DNA from: Hydrogenophaga sp. BPS33
GTDB lineage: Bacteria; Pseudomonadota; Gammaproteobacteria; Burkholderiales; Burkholderiaceae_C
Direction of reading: 5' to 3'
DNA: 64,000 bases
NCBI RefSeq assembly: GCF_009859475.1
Contig: NZ_CP044549.1
Span: 620,001 to 684,000, forward strand
Shown here: piece by piece, positions 9,378 through 18,113 of the stretch
Layout: every line of letters begins with the position of its first letter
How positions within the stretch are numbered: the first letter of the stretch is position 1
The notes under the pieces: generated by a model
Told to the model about the DNA's origin: nothing
Database searches by the model: none
What the model saw: the letters and a program-made list of their open reading frames with translations, nothing else
Translations under genes and position numbers: made by a program

Positions 9378-10568
9378 ATGTCCACTTGCAAGTCCATTTC
9401 ACCGCCGTCCTACGACCTCGCCAGCATCCGCTCGGCGCTTCAGAAGTACCTGCACGAAGAGCTGATTCCGCTGGAGCAGCGCCTGGGCCTGGGCTACGAG
9501 GACCGTTTTTCGAAGGAGCTTATCCGATCCGTCTGGCGCCGCTGCCGCGAACTCGGGTTCTATGGCATCCACCTGCCGGTGGCGCTCGGCGGTCAGGGCC
9601 TTTCCTATGCGGACCTGTGCCGCCTGAAGGACGACGTGGCCGCCAGCGGCGCCATCCTGTTCCCGCACGTGCTGGGCGATTGGGGCGGCCCTTCGCGCAT
9701 CGGTTCGCTCGTGAAGCACGCCACGCCCGACCAGGTCGAGCGCTTCGTCACGCCGGTGATCCAGGGCGAGATGGGCATCTGCTTCGCCATGACCGAACCG
9801 CACAGCGGATCGGACGCGGCCAGCATCCGCACCCGCGCCGTGCGCGACGGCGACGCCTTCGTCGTCACCGGGCACAAGCACTTCATCAGCGCCTCCACCT
9901 TCGCGGACGTCGCCATCACGCTGTGCGTGACCGACCCGCACGCCGGCGCCAAGGGCATCTCGGCCATCTTCGTGCCGCTGGACGCGCCGGGCGTGCGGCT
10001 CGAATACGACTGCGTGCCCATGAGCGGCCAATACGTCGATGCCGACATCCTGATGGAAGACGTGCGCGTGCCGGCCACCAACCTCATCGGCGCCGAGGGC
10101 GAGGGCTTTCGCATCGCCATGGACCGCATCAGCGTCAACCGCGTACTGCACTGCCCGACCATGATCGGGCTGGCGCGCCAGGCCCTGCACCATTCGATCG
10201 CCTACGCGCACCACCGCGAGCAGTTCGGCGGCCCCATCAGCCGCTTCCAGGCCATCCAGCACATGATCGCCGACATGGCGACCGCTCTCTACGCCTGCGA
10301 GCAGATGGTGCTGGCCACGGCGGCCAAGGCCGATCGCGGCGAAGACGTGCGCACCGAGGCTTCGATGTGCAAGCTGTTTGTCTCCGAGCGCTGCTTCGAG
10401 ATCGCCGACAAGGCGGTGCAGATCCACGGCAACGTGGGCGTCACGCGCCAGCACCCGGTGGAGTTCATCTTCCGGCGGCTGCGCATGTACCGCATCGTCA
10501 CCGGCACCAGCGAGATCCAGCGCAACACCGTGGCCAAGGGAATCCTCAGTCCGGCCGAGACGGTGTGA
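9378..10568 (+). CDS. acyl-CoA dehydrogenase family protein
   Basis: The protein has 396 residues. All three acyl-CoA dehydrogenase regions are seen: the N-terminal helical domain; the middle beta domain with GICFAMTEPHSGSDAASIRTRA (FAD and substrate binding) and DAFVVTGHKHFISAS; and the C-terminal helical domain ending in TGTSEIQRNTVAKGIL. The residue just before GTSEIQ is Thr, where MCAD-type enzymes have the catalytic Glu, so the base is elsewhere or the chemistry differs. The N-terminus STCKSISPPSYDLASIRSAL is unusual. ATG 9378 has CGGAG 7 nt upstream. Control by the divergent LysR is likely. Confidence 0.92.
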   Translation: MSTCKSISPPSYDLASIRSALQKYLHEELIPLEQRLGLGYEDRFSKELIRSVWRRCRELGFYGIHLPVALGGQGLSYADLCRLKDDVAASGAILFPHVLGDWGGPSRIGSLVKHATPDQVERFVTPVIQGEMGICFAMTEPHSGSDAASIRTRAVRDGDAFVVTGHKHFISASTFADVAITLCVTDPHAGAKGISAIFVPLDAPGVRLEYDCVPMSGQYVDADILMEDVRVPATNLIGAEGEGFRIAMDRISVNRVLHCPTMIGLARQALHHSIAYAHHREQFGGPISRFQAIQHMIADMATALYACEQMVLATAAKADRGEDVRTEASMCKLFVSERCFEIADKAVQIHGNVGVTRQHPVEFIFRRLRMYRIVTGTSEIQRNTVAKGILSPAETV

Positions 10569-10575
10569 TTCGGCT

Positions 10576-11034
10576 TCAGGCCGCGCGCGCGGCGACCGGC
10601 TTGCGCGCGCCCAGCCGGTGCACCACACCCCGTGCCGCCACCGGCACCGCCGCCTGCTGCGCTGCCGCATCGTAGGCCGCCTGAGCGGCGAGCACCGCGT
10701 CCATGTGGTGCTCGGCCCAGTGCGCCAGCGCCGACACCGGTTTGGTGAGCGTGCGGCCCAGCGGCGTCAGCGCGTACTCGACCGTCACCGGCATGGTGGC
10801 GAACACCTCGCGCGACACCAGGCCGTCGCGCTCGAGCTTGCGCAGCGTCTGCGTCAGCACTTTCTGCGTCACGTTGCGGATGTCGCGCTTGAGGCTGTTG
10901 AACCGCACCGGCCCCGAGCCCAGCCGGTCCAGGACCAGCAGCGCCCATTTGTCCGCCAGGCATTCGAGCACCAGGCGCGTGGGGCAAAGCGCTTCGTAGA
11001 CGTCGTAAGGGCGGGGCGGCATTTTGGTTTTCAT
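10576..11034 (-). CDS. HxlR family transcriptional regulator
   Basis: The protein has 152 residues with one winged-helix HxlR domain: LADKWALLVLDRLGSGPVRFNSLKRDI followed by VTQKVLTQTLRKLERDGLVSREV. A cysteine lies just ahead of it (C17 in EALCPTRLVLE, with C25 close by), in the place where redox- or quinone-sensing HxlR proteins such as YodB carry their sensor Cys. It is divergent from the NmrA-like gene, a common pairing in which the regulator represses the oxidoreductase. A perfect palindrome sits between them. The C-terminal tail of about 40 residues is Ala/Arg-rich and probably disordered. Confidence 0.92.
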   Translation of the reverse strand: MKTKMPPRPYDVYEALCPTRLVLECLADKWALLVLDRLGSGPVRFNSLKRDIRNVTQKVLTQTLRKLERDGLVSREVFATMPVTVEYALTPLGRTLTKPVSALAHWAEHHMDAVLAAQAAYDAAAQQAAVPVAARGVVHRLGARKPVAARAA

Positions 11035-11053
11035 TGTGCGGTGTTTCCGGGGT

Positions 11054-11071
11054 GGTTTCCTGCAGGAAACC
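11054..11071. promoter_or_regulatory. perfect 18-bp palindrome, likely HxlR operator
   Basis: GGTTTCCTGCAGGAAACC is a perfect inverted repeat located 20 bp upstream of the HxlR start and 90 bp upstream of the divergent NmrA-like gene. Its position makes it the best candidate for the HxlR binding site. A second AT-rich stretch at 11118-11144 with TATACC and GATAC elements probably holds the promoter of the NmrA-like gene. Confidence 0.6.
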
Positions 11072-11160
11072 TGGTGTGGTCGAAGTGCGCTCTTGGCAAG
11101 CAGCGCCAGCAGTGAAAAACTATACCTGGTTTCTATTTGATACTGCCTAGGAGTTTCTTC

Positions 11161-12000
11161 ATGAGCGCAAAGATTCTGGTGTTGGGTGCGGGCGGCAACG
11201 TGGGCCGTCCGCTGGTGAAGGCCTTGCGCGCGCAAGGCGAGCCGGTGAAAGCCGCGACCCGCTCGGGCGCGGCGGTCGAGGGTGCGGAGGGCGTGGTGTT
11301 CGACATCGCAAACCCGGCCACACACGCCGCGGCTTTCGAGGGTGTGGACCGCGCCTACGTGATGCTGCCCGCCGGCCACGTGCGGGCCCAGGAGCTGCTC
11401 ATGCCGGTGGTGAACGCGCTGGTCGCGCGCAAGATCAAGATCGTGTTCCAGAGCGTATTCGGCGTGGATGCCGACGATTCGATTCCCTATCGCCAGATCG
11501 AACTGGCGATCGAACGCTCGGGCGTGCCCTTCGTGATCCTGCGGCCCAACTGGTTCGCCGACAACTTCCACACCTACTGGAAGGCTGGCGTCGACCACGG
11601 CGTGATCGCCGTGCCCGCCGCGCAAGGCAAGAGCAGCTTCATCGACGCGCGCGACATCGCCGCCAGCGCCGCCACCGCGCTCACCAGCGAGCGCTTCGAT
11701 GGCAAAGCCTTCAACCTCACCGGACCGGAGGCCGTCGGTTATGCCGATGCGGCCGCATGGTTGAGCGAGGTGGTCGGCAAGCCCGTTGCCTACCAGGCCA
11801 CCGACGACGCGAGCTTCATCGCCTTGTTGACCGGCGCGGGCGTGGCGCACGACTACGCCAGCTTCCTCGCGTCCATCTTCCACCCGGTGCGAGAAGGCTG
11901 GACCGCCGCGGTGACCGACCACGTGCAGCAACTCACCGGGCAGAAGCCGCGCGACCTGCGGCGCTACGCGCTCGACCACGCGGCCGACCTCAAAGCCTGA
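11161..12000 (+). CDS. NmrA-like NAD(P)-binding oxidoreductase
   Basis: The protein has 279 residues, an atypical SDR of the NmrA/TMR family. It starts with the Rossmann motif ILVLGAGGNVGRPLV, followed by AATRSGAAVEGAEGVVFDIANP, and has RPNWFADNFHTYW and FIDARDIAASAATAL segments typical of the family. Some relatives are quinone reductases (YtfG-like), others are redox sensors without activity. ATG 11161 has AGGAG 7 nt upstream; an upstream in-frame codon at 11137 lacks a ribosome site. The divergent HxlR regulator suggests induction by electrophiles or oxidants. Confidence 0.88.
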   Translation: MSAKILVLGAGGNVGRPLVKALRAQGEPVKAATRSGAAVEGAEGVVFDIANPATHAAAFEGVDRAYVMLPAGHVRAQELLMPVVNALVARKIKIVFQSVFGVDADDSIPYRQIELAIERSGVPFVILRPNWFADNFHTYWKAGVDHGVIAVPAAQGKSSFIDARDIAASAATALTSERFDGKAFNLTGPEAVGYADAAAWLSEVVGKPVAYQATDDASFIALLTGAGVAHDYASFLASIFHPVREGWTAAVTDHVQQLTGQKPRDLRRYALDHAADLKA

Positions 12001-12015
12001 AGCGCCACACCCAAA

Positions 12016-12033
12016 ATCGTCGGTTTCGACGAC
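12016..12033. promoter_or_regulatory. TCGTC-N6-GACGA palindromic operator, site 1
   Basis: ATCGTCG-GTTT-CGACGAC lies 77 bp upstream of the aldehyde dehydrogenase start. The same core TCGTCGGTNNNGACGA recurs at 21157, 21209 and 33218, always in promoter regions of this window. A shared regulator is inferred; its gene is not identified. Confidence 0.6.
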
Positions 12034-12109
12034 GGACCTGAACGCGGGTCCTGATCACAATCCGCCCACGCCCTGCCGTGCCTTCTGCGCCGGGGCGCAC
12101 AACGGAGAC

Positions 12110-13597
12110 ATGATCGTGAAAAGAAGCGAAGACGCGGGCGCGCTGTCGGCACCACCGCATGCGGGTTTCTACCCACCCTTGGCCTTGTTGATCGATGGCG
12201 CATGGACCGGTGCGTCGGACGCCGCCGTGCGCGATGTGATCGACCCGGCCACCGAGGCGGTGATCGGCCAACTGCCCTGCGCCACCACCGCCGACCTCGA
12301 CCGCGCCCTGGCCGCCGCGCAGCGCGCGTTCCAGACCTGGAAACGCACGCCCGCCACCCAGCGCGCCAAGATCGTCACGGACGCCGCCGCGCTGATGCGC
12401 CAGCGCGAAGACACCATCGCGCGCACCATCACGCTCGAACTCGGCAAGCCGCTGGCGGAGTCGCGCATCGAAGTGCAACGCCTGGCCGGCGTGTTCGACT
12501 GGCACGCGGCCGAGGCGCAGCGCCTGTATGGCCGGTTGATCCCCAGCGGAACCGACGTGCAGAACACGGTGCTGCAGGAACCCATCGGCGTGGTCGCGGC
12601 GTTCACGCCGTGGAACGGGCCGGCGGCTTCGCCCGGGCGCAAGATCAGCGCGGCCTTGGCGGCCGGCTGCACCGTGGTCATCAAGCCCGCCGAAGAAACG
12701 CCGGGCACCGCGATCCTGATCGCGCAATGCCTGCTGGACGCGGGTCTGCCCGCAGGCGCGCTCAACCTGGTGTTCGGCAACCCGGGCGACATCTCCACGC
12801 ACCTGGTGTCTTCGCCCATCGTGCGCTCGGTGGCCTTCACCGGTTCGGTGCCCATCGGCCGCAGCCTGGCCGCGCTGGCCGGCCAGCACCTCAAGCCCGC
12901 CGTGCTCGAACTCGGCGGACACGGCCCGGTGATCGTGAACGACGACGTGGACGTGCGCGCCGTGGCCGCCCTGTGCGCGCGTCAGAAATTCCGCAACGCC
13001 GGGCAGATCTGCATGTCGCCCACGCGCTTCTATGTGCACGCCTCGGTGTATGACGTGTTCGCCGAAGCCTTCGTCGAGACCACACGCACGCTCAAGGTCG
13101 GCCCCGGTTTCGACCCGGCGTCGGAGGTCGGTCCGCTGGCCAATCCGCGCCGCCGCGACGGCGTCGAACGCATGGTGCAGGACGCCTGCGCCGCCGGTGC
13201 GCGCCTGCTCATCGGCGGGCGGCGTTTGCCCGGCCCCGGCTTCTATTTCGAGCCCACCGTGCTCGCCGACATCCCTGCCGATGCGGACATCTGGCGCACC
13301 GAACCCTTCGGCCCCATCGCGCTGCTGGCGCGCTTTCGCGACCTGGACGAAGCCATCGCGCTGGCCAATCACAGCGACTACGGCCTGGCCGCGTTCGCCT
13401 TCACGCGTTCGGCGGCGGCATCGGCGCGCATCCTGCGCGAGGTCGACAGCGGCATCGTCTCCGTCAACCACTTCCAGGGGGCGGGCGACAGCACGCCCTT
13501 TGGCGGCGTGAAAGACAGCGGCTATGGCCGCGAAGGCGGCGCCGAGTGCTTCGAGGGCTACCTCGTGCGCAAGCTGGCCTCGCAGCGCCCTTTGTGA
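12110..13597 (+). CDS. NAD(P)-dependent aldehyde dehydrogenase (succinate-semialdehyde dehydrogenase-like)
   Basis: The protein has 495 residues, a full-length ALDH superfamily member. It shows the PWNGP cofactor-site segment, the general-base Glu in VLELGGHGP, and the catalytic Cys in RNAGQICMSPTRFYV. FGPIALLARFRDLDEAI and a PFGGVKDSGYGREGGAECFEGYL C-terminal segment place it with GabD-like enzymes. It oxidises an aldehyde to an acid in the cytoplasm; the aldehyde is unknown. ATG 12110 follows CGGAGA. It is the first gene of a unit with the SDR and two Bug receptors and lies under a TCGTC-N6-GACGA operator. Confidence 0.93.
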   Translation: MIVKRSEDAGALSAPPHAGFYPPLALLIDGAWTGASDAAVRDVIDPATEAVIGQLPCATTADLDRALAAAQRAFQTWKRTPATQRAKIVTDAAALMRQREDTIARTITLELGKPLAESRIEVQRLAGVFDWHAAEAQRLYGRLIPSGTDVQNTVLQEPIGVVAAFTPWNGPAASPGRKISAALAAGCTVVIKPAEETPGTAILIAQCLLDAGLPAGALNLVFGNPGDISTHLVSSPIVRSVAFTGSVPIGRSLAALAGQHLKPAVLELGGHGPVIVNDDVDVRAVAALCARQKFRNAGQICMSPTRFYVHASVYDVFAEAFVETTRTLKVGPGFDPASEVGPLANPRRRDGVERMVQDACAAGARLLIGGRRLPGPGFYFEPTVLADIPADADIWRTEPFGPIALLARFRDLDEAIALANHSDYGLAAFAFTRSAAASARILREVDSGIVSVNHFQGAGDSTPFGGVKDSGYGREGGAECFEGYLVRKLASQRPL

Positions 13598-13632
13598 GCG
13601 CCCCTGCATTTCCCTTCACGAAAGACGCATCC

Positions 13633-14616
13633 ATGACCGCCACCGTCGATATCCCCGCACCCATCACCTCGCGCTTTGACCGCGAATCCAGCGCCTTCGA
13701 CGTCGTCGAAGGCCTCGACCTGCACGGCCGGTGCGCCCTCGTCACCGGCGGTGGCTCGGGCTTCGGCTACGCCACGGCGCGCGCGCTGGCGCAAGCTGGC
13801 GCCACCGTCTACGTGGCCGACATCGACATCGACAAGACCCGCCGCGCCGCCGACGCGTTCAACGCCAGCCAGCCCCGCGCCCGCCTGCACCCCCTGGCGC
13901 TGGACCTCGGCTCCATCGGAGCGGTGCGCAGCTTCGCCTCGGCCTTCCTCGCGCAGACGCCTCAACTGCACATCTTGGTCAACAACGCCGGCATCATGGC
14001 CGCGCCCCAGGGATACACCGACGACGGCATCGAACGCCAGTTCGCCGTCAACCACCTCGGCCACTACGTGCTCACGCGCTTGCTGCAGCCCGCGCTCGTG
14101 TCGGCGCAGGGCGCGCGCGTGGTCAGCGTGAGCTCCATCGGCCACCGCCGCTCCGACATCCGCTACGACGACATCCACTTCCGCCACACGCCCTTCAACA
14201 CCTGGGACGCCTACGGCCAGTCCAAGACCGCCTGCGCCCTGCTGGCGGTGGAGGTCGACCGGCGCTGGAGCAAGCACGGCGTGCGCAGCAACACCCTGAA
14301 CCCCGGCGGTTCGCTCACCGGCCTGCACGAGCACCTCACGGTAGAAGAGCGCAAGCGCATGGGCTGGCTGGACGAAGACGGCAAGTCGCCCGCGCGCTGG
14401 CGCACGCCCGAGCAGTGCGCCTCCACCGCCACCTGGCTGGCCAGCGCGCCCGAGCTGGCCGAGGTGGGCGGCCGCTACTTCGAAGAGTGCCAGCAGGCGC
14501 CGGCCTGGAGCGAAGCCGACCCGGGCGTGGGCGTCAAGCGCTACGCGATCGACCCGGACAACGCGCGCCGCCTCTGGCGCGTGTGCGCCGAGATGGCCCA
14601 CATGGGCGAGGACTGA
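13633..14616 (+). CDS. short-chain dehydrogenase/reductase
   Basis: The protein has 327 residues, longer than the classical 250, as in retinol-dehydrogenase/WWOX-like SDRs. The cofactor motif TGGGSGFG, the NNAG motif in LVNNAGIMAAPQG, the catalytic Ser in VVSVSSIGHR and the YGQSK (Tyr-X3-Lys) motif are present. It oxidises or reduces an alcohol/ketone pair with NAD(P). The N-terminal 30 residues before GRCALVTGG may be disordered. It follows the aldehyde dehydrogenase by 35 bp, so an alcohol-aldehyde-acid sequence is plausible. Confidence 0.9.
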   Translation: MTATVDIPAPITSRFDRESSAFDVVEGLDLHGRCALVTGGGSGFGYATARALAQAGATVYVADIDIDKTRRAADAFNASQPRARLHPLALDLGSIGAVRSFASAFLAQTPQLHILVNNAGIMAAPQGYTDDGIERQFAVNHLGHYVLTRLLQPALVSAQGARVVSVSSIGHRRSDIRYDDIHFRHTPFNTWDAYGQSKTACALLAVEVDRRWSKHGVRSNTLNPGGSLTGLHEHLTVEERKRMGWLDEDGKSPARWRTPEQCASTATWLASAPELAEVGGRYFEECQQAPAWSEADPGVGVKRYAIDPDNARRLWRVCAEMAHMGED

Positions 14617-14676
14617 TTCCTTCGCCACCGTCACTTTCAACACGATCACTTTCACCACAACAACCAGGAGACAGAC

Positions 14677-15660
14677 ATGACCAAGAGACGTGCTTTCACA
14701 TTGAAGATGCTGATGCTGCTGGGCGCCTCGCTCACCGCAGCGGGCGCGTTCGCGCAGGCCAGTGCCTACCCGAACAAGCCCATCAAGCTGATCGCCGGTT
14801 TTGCCGTGGGCGGACCGTCCGACGGCATCGCGCGCGCCATTGCCGCCGCGCTCTCCACCGAACTGGGCCAGACCGTGGTGGTGGAGAACCGCACCGGCGC
14901 CGCCGGCGTCGTGGGCATGGACGCGCTCACCGCCAGCGCGCCGGATGGCTACACCATCGGCCTGCTGGCCAACACCACCACCACCGCACTGCACTTCTCC
15001 AACAAGCCGCTGGACATCCCCAACCGCGTGACGCCCGTGGGCCGTTTCGTCAGCACGCGCATCGTGCTCGTGGTGAACCCGGACAAGGTGCCTGCCAAGA
15101 CCTTGCCCGAGTTCGTCGACTTCGTGCGCAAGCACCCCGGCACCACGCTGACCAGCGCGGGCCACGGCGGCCTGGGCCACCTGGGGCTGGAGCTGTTCGC
15201 ACAGGAGCAGAAGCTCAATATCCTGCACGTGGCCTACCGCGGCAGCGCGCCCGCGCTCACCGACGTGATCGGCGGCCAGGTCGCCGGCATGGTGGTGGAT
15301 GCGTCCTCTGTTGTCGGCCACATCGCATCCGGCCGCGTGCGTCCGATCGCCGTGGTCTCGGCCGAGCGAATCCCCAGCCTGCCCAACCTGCCCACCGCGC
15401 TCGAACTCGGCTTGAACTCGCTGCAGATCGACTCCAGCATGGGCATCGTGCTGCCCCCGCGCACGCCCCAACCCATCGTGGACCGCCTGCGCGCCGCGCT
15501 GCAGAAGGCGGTGAACAGCGCCTCTTACACCGAGTCGGCCAAGCAGGCCGGCAACGCGCACTTCTTCGAGGATGCCGCCGGTTACCGCGCCTGGATGGAG
15601 AAGGACTTCGCGCGCTGGGGCGACGTGATCCGCACCGCGAACATCAAGCCGCAGCAGTGA
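14677..15660 (+). CDS. Bug family (TctC) periplasmic solute-binding receptor
   Basis: The protein has 327 residues, with signal peptide MTKRRAFTLKMLMLLGASL...AFAQ and then AYPNKPIKLIAGFAVGGPSD, the canonical Bug opening. It contains PDGYTIG, TSAGHGGLGHLGLELF and HVAYRG motifs. It is a periplasmic receptor for a carboxylate, and no TctA/B partner is adjacent. AGGAGA precedes the ATG. It is a close tandem paralogue of the next gene, sharing long identical stretches such as TSAGHGGLGHLGLEL, and probably arose by duplication. Confidence 0.93.
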   Translation: MTKRRAFTLKMLMLLGASLTAAGAFAQASAYPNKPIKLIAGFAVGGPSDGIARAIAAALSTELGQTVVVENRTGAAGVVGMDALTASAPDGYTIGLLANTTTTALHFSNKPLDIPNRVTPVGRFVSTRIVLVVNPDKVPAKTLPEFVDFVRKHPGTTLTSAGHGGLGHLGLELFAQEQKLNILHVAYRGSAPALTDVIGGQVAGMVVDASSVVGHIASGRVRPIAVVSAERIPSLPNLPTALELGLNSLQIDSSMGIVLPPRTPQPIVDRLRAALQKAVNSASYTESAKQAGNAHFFEDAAGYRAWMEKDFARWGDVIRTANIKPQQ

Positions 15661-15730
15661 TGCCGGCCGCAGACGCGGCACACTGCCTTTGCATTGCCTT
15701 TGATTCGAACCCTAGAAGGAGACACGAAAG

Positions 15731-16705
15731 ATGAAGCTATTCCGCAAGATCGCCCTGGCGCTGGGCGTGAGCGCCCTCACCGCGGCGCTGCCCGTCCATG
15801 CCCAGGCCGATGCCTACCCGGTCAAACCGATCAAGCTGGTGTCCGGTTTCGCCGCCGGCGGCTCGTCCGACCTGATCACGCGGGCCATCGCCTTGTCGCT
15901 CGGCGAACAGCTGGGCAAGTCGGTGGTGGTGGAAAACCGCGCCGGTGCGGCCGGTGCCATCGGCATGGACGCGGTCACCCAGTCGCCGCCCGATGGCTAC
16001 ACCATCGGCATCCTGGCCAACACCACCATCAACTCGCTGCATTTCCAGAACAAGCCGCTGGACGTGGAGAACCGGTTCGTGCCCATTGGCCGTTTTGCGT
16101 CCTCGCGCATCCTGCTCGCGGTCAACCCCAACCGGATCGACGTCAAGACCCTGCCCGAGCTCATCGAGTACCTGCGCAAACACCCTGGCACCACCATGAC
16201 CAGCGCCGGCCACGGCGGCCTGGGCCACTTGGGCCTGGAGCTGCTGGCGCTGGACCAGAAACTCAAGATCCTGCACGTGGCCTACCGGGGCGCCGGCCCG
16301 GCGCTCAACGACGTGGTGGCCGGCCAGGTGAGCGGCATGGTGATCGAAGCCAATGCGGCGATGCCGCACATCCAGTCGGGCAAGCTGCGCCCCATCGTCA
16401 CCGTGTCGACCGAGCGCATCCCCAGCCTGCCCGACCTGCCCACGGCGCTGGAGCTGGGCTACAAGCAGCTGCAGATCGACTCCACCTTCGGCATCACCGC
16501 GCCGCCGCGCACGCCCCAGCCCATCGTCGACAAGCTGCGCGCCGCGCTCAAGGCCGCCGTGGCGAGCGAGGCCTACGCCGAATCGCAGCGGCGCGCGGGC
16601 AACGCGCGCTTCTTCGAGGACGGGCCGGAATACAAGACCTGGCTGGAGAAGGACTTCGCGCGCTGGGGCGCCGTGATCCGGGACGGCAACGTCAAGGCCC
16701 AGTAA
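15731..16705 (+). CDS. Bug family (TctC) periplasmic solute-binding receptor, tandem paralogue
   Basis: The protein has 324 residues, with a signal peptide ending near VHAQA. The mature start DAYPVKPIKLVSGFAAGGSSD, the PDGYTIG loop and the DFARWGAVIR C-terminus match the preceding gene; by eye roughly two thirds of positions are identical. The ligand pocket probably differs where the two diverge, for example SGFAAGGSSDLITRA against AGFAVGGPSDGIARA. GGAGACACGAAAG precedes the ATG. A strong terminator follows, closing the unit. Confidence 0.93.
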   Translation: MKLFRKIALALGVSALTAALPVHAQADAYPVKPIKLVSGFAAGGSSDLITRAIALSLGEQLGKSVVVENRAGAAGAIGMDAVTQSPPDGYTIGILANTTINSLHFQNKPLDVENRFVPIGRFASSRILLAVNPNRIDVKTLPELIEYLRKHPGTTMTSAGHGGLGHLGLELLALDQKLKILHVAYRGAGPALNDVVAGQVSGMVIEANAAMPHIQSGKLRPIVTVSTERIPSLPDLPTALELGYKQLQIDSTFGITAPPRTPQPIVDKLRAALKAAVASEAYAESQRRAGNARFFEDGPEYKTWLEKDFARWGAVIRDGNVKAQ

Positions 16706-16747
16706 CGCCCCAGTAAGGCCGGCCGGCCCGCGGTTTCGCGGGTCTTC

Positions 16748-16782
16748 AACGCCCACACCCGGACTCGGGTGTGGGCGTTTTT
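16748..16782 (+). terminator. rho-independent terminator
   Basis: ACGCCCACACCCG pairs with CGGGTGTGGGCGT around a short loop, followed by five T residues at 16778-16782. It lies about 45 bp after the second tandem Bug gene and just before the hrp-box-like promoter at 16798, insulating the metabolic operon from the effector-like locus. Confidence 0.9.
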
Positions 16783-16797
16783 CATGGTGGCAGGCCC

Positions 16798-16825
16798 TGA
16801 ACCATCCGATCGGCCTCGTTACTCA
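16798..16825 (+). promoter_or_regulatory. hrp-box-like ECF promoter, copy A
   Basis: TGAACC (16798-16803), a 15-nt spacer, then TTACTCA (16819-16825). The same arrangement with the same spacer precedes the two related genes at 52674 and 56719. It resembles the GGAACC-N15/16-CCACNNA element read by HrpL-type ECF sigma factors for type III secretion genes. The ATG is 140 nt downstream. The sequence downstream of the box, with GGCATACCG, CCCCGG and GCGCAGTGACC elements, is also partly conserved between copies. Confidence 0.6.
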
Positions 16826-16965
16826 CGGCCGTATGAGGCATACCGTCCCCGGTTCCCGGCGCAGTGACCGCATCCTGGCGGCCATCCCGCGAGGGTCGGA
16901 TGGAAGGGGTTTCATTTCCGCCATCCCGGCAGGGCTGGTTTCGCCATTGAAAAAGGACATCAACC

Positions 16966-18102
16966 ATGAGCCTCTCAAGCACCTCCCCTCGCGCAGAAGT
17001 CACCCCCCGCATGTCTCTGACCGATCTGCGCGCCACAAACATTTGCGAATTCACGACGATTGAGGTGGGGAAGAACTGGGACAACGGAGTGCGCTTTGGC
17101 GTGCGTTTCGAGAAGCCGAATTTGATAGACAAACCGAGCATCTGGAAAAGGGAGACCGATCGACCAGCCTGGGCGGCAGAAGTGGCGTACCGCCGCACCC
17201 AGAAAATGCTGATCCAGCGCGACCTTCTTTCCGGCGGGTTGGCGATAGACGCTCCCGATATGAAGAAGGCAAAGACACAACTGAAGGAGTTGGCCCGGTT
17301 GGCGGAAAGGGGCGTGAGTCCAGAGCAGATATCGTGGAAAGTGGGCTTTGAAAAAAACTTTGCGACGAAAAGCTCCACCGAGAGAGGGGAGGCGATTCGG
17401 CATCGAATGGATCTGACGCGCATGGCCCAGGCCAATCTCATGGTATTGATCACAGAGCTGCTAGACGAAGACAAGTACACGGGCCACACAAAAGATATTT
17501 GCGAATTGTTCAAGAAGGGGCTGGCGGACACGCTTCGCGAGCAAGCTCCTTTCGTGTCTGGCGCACCACAGAGAAAAAGAGCCGATGTCACGAGCGCCGT
17601 ACCGACCGGGCAGCTCGCTTTGATGGGGCAACCGCAACCCGCTTCGACAGGTCGACCGCAGCCCCAGCAGGCGCCAGCGGAAGACCCTCAAGTCACGGCG
17701 CAGAAACTGCTCAAGAAGAAGATGTTGGGGGATGCGGCAGTCACGGTTGCGGCTTACCAGCGGGATCCAAGGTCGATTCCAGTGGCGGACTACAACCTCG
17801 CCAAAGCGCTGCTGGAGCAAGACAAGGCCGATCGGGAGTTGGCCGAGTTCATGAAAAAGCAAGAAGCTTCTGCAACGGCCTCCACCACGGGTTCCCGCCC
17901 CACCCAGACCACGACCACCGCCGCGACGGGCGCGACCCGTACCACCACGACCACCGCGACGACCGCCACCACCACGACCACCACGGTGCCGACCAATGCC
18001 CATCGGCGTGATCCATCCACGGCGAATGCCAACCCTTCGCGGGCCCAGGACAACAAGTCGTATCAACCCACGGTCCGTGATCTGGACGACGACCAAGTTT
18101 GA
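16966..18102 (+). CDS. putative type III secreted effector, Thr-rich family, member A
   Basis: The protein has 378 residues and no domain I can name. The N-terminus SLSSTSPRAEVTPRMSL is Ser/Thr/Pro-rich, as in type III secretion signals. A helical module at about residues 70-190 contains ERGVSPEQISW (116-124), which aligns with EQGVDPADLNW and QRGVSLDELKF in the genes at 52674 and 56719. A Gln/Pro-rich linker (about 205-240) and a coiled segment (245-300) precede a Thr tract at 307-343. No membrane segment is seen. Base composition is clearly less GC-rich than the flanking metabolic genes. The CesT-like chaperone gene starts 11 bp downstream. Function in a host is unknown; effector status is inferred from chaperone, promoter and composition. 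Confidence 0.65.
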   Translation: MSLSSTSPRAEVTPRMSLTDLRATNICEFTTIEVGKNWDNGVRFGVRFEKPNLIDKPSIWKRETDRPAWAAEVAYRRTQKMLIQRDLLSGGLAIDAPDMKKAKTQLKELARLAERGVSPEQISWKVGFEKNFATKSSTERGEAIRHRMDLTRMAQANLMVLITELLDEDKYTGHTKDICELFKKGLADTLREQAPFVSGAPQRKRADVTSAVPTGQLALMGQPQPASTGRPQPQQAPAEDPQVTAQKLLKKKMLGDAAVTVAAYQRDPRSIPVADYNLAKALLEQDKADRELAEFMKKQEASATASTTGSRPTQTTTTAATGATRTTTTTATTATTTTTTVPTNAHRRDPSTANANPSRAQDNKSYQPTVRDLDDDQV

Positions 18103-18113
18103 GGACGCCAATC

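Noticed and set aside
16726..16745. GGCCGGCCGGCCC-type palindrome after the second Bug gene
   Set aside because: It overlaps ordinary GC-rich sequence and has no T tract. The real terminator is the hairpin at 16748-16782.
17790..18056. Minus-strand open frame rich in Val and Trp opposite the Thr tract of gene A
   Set aside because: It is simply the complement of ACC/ACG-rich Thr codons and has no ribosome site or conserved feature.
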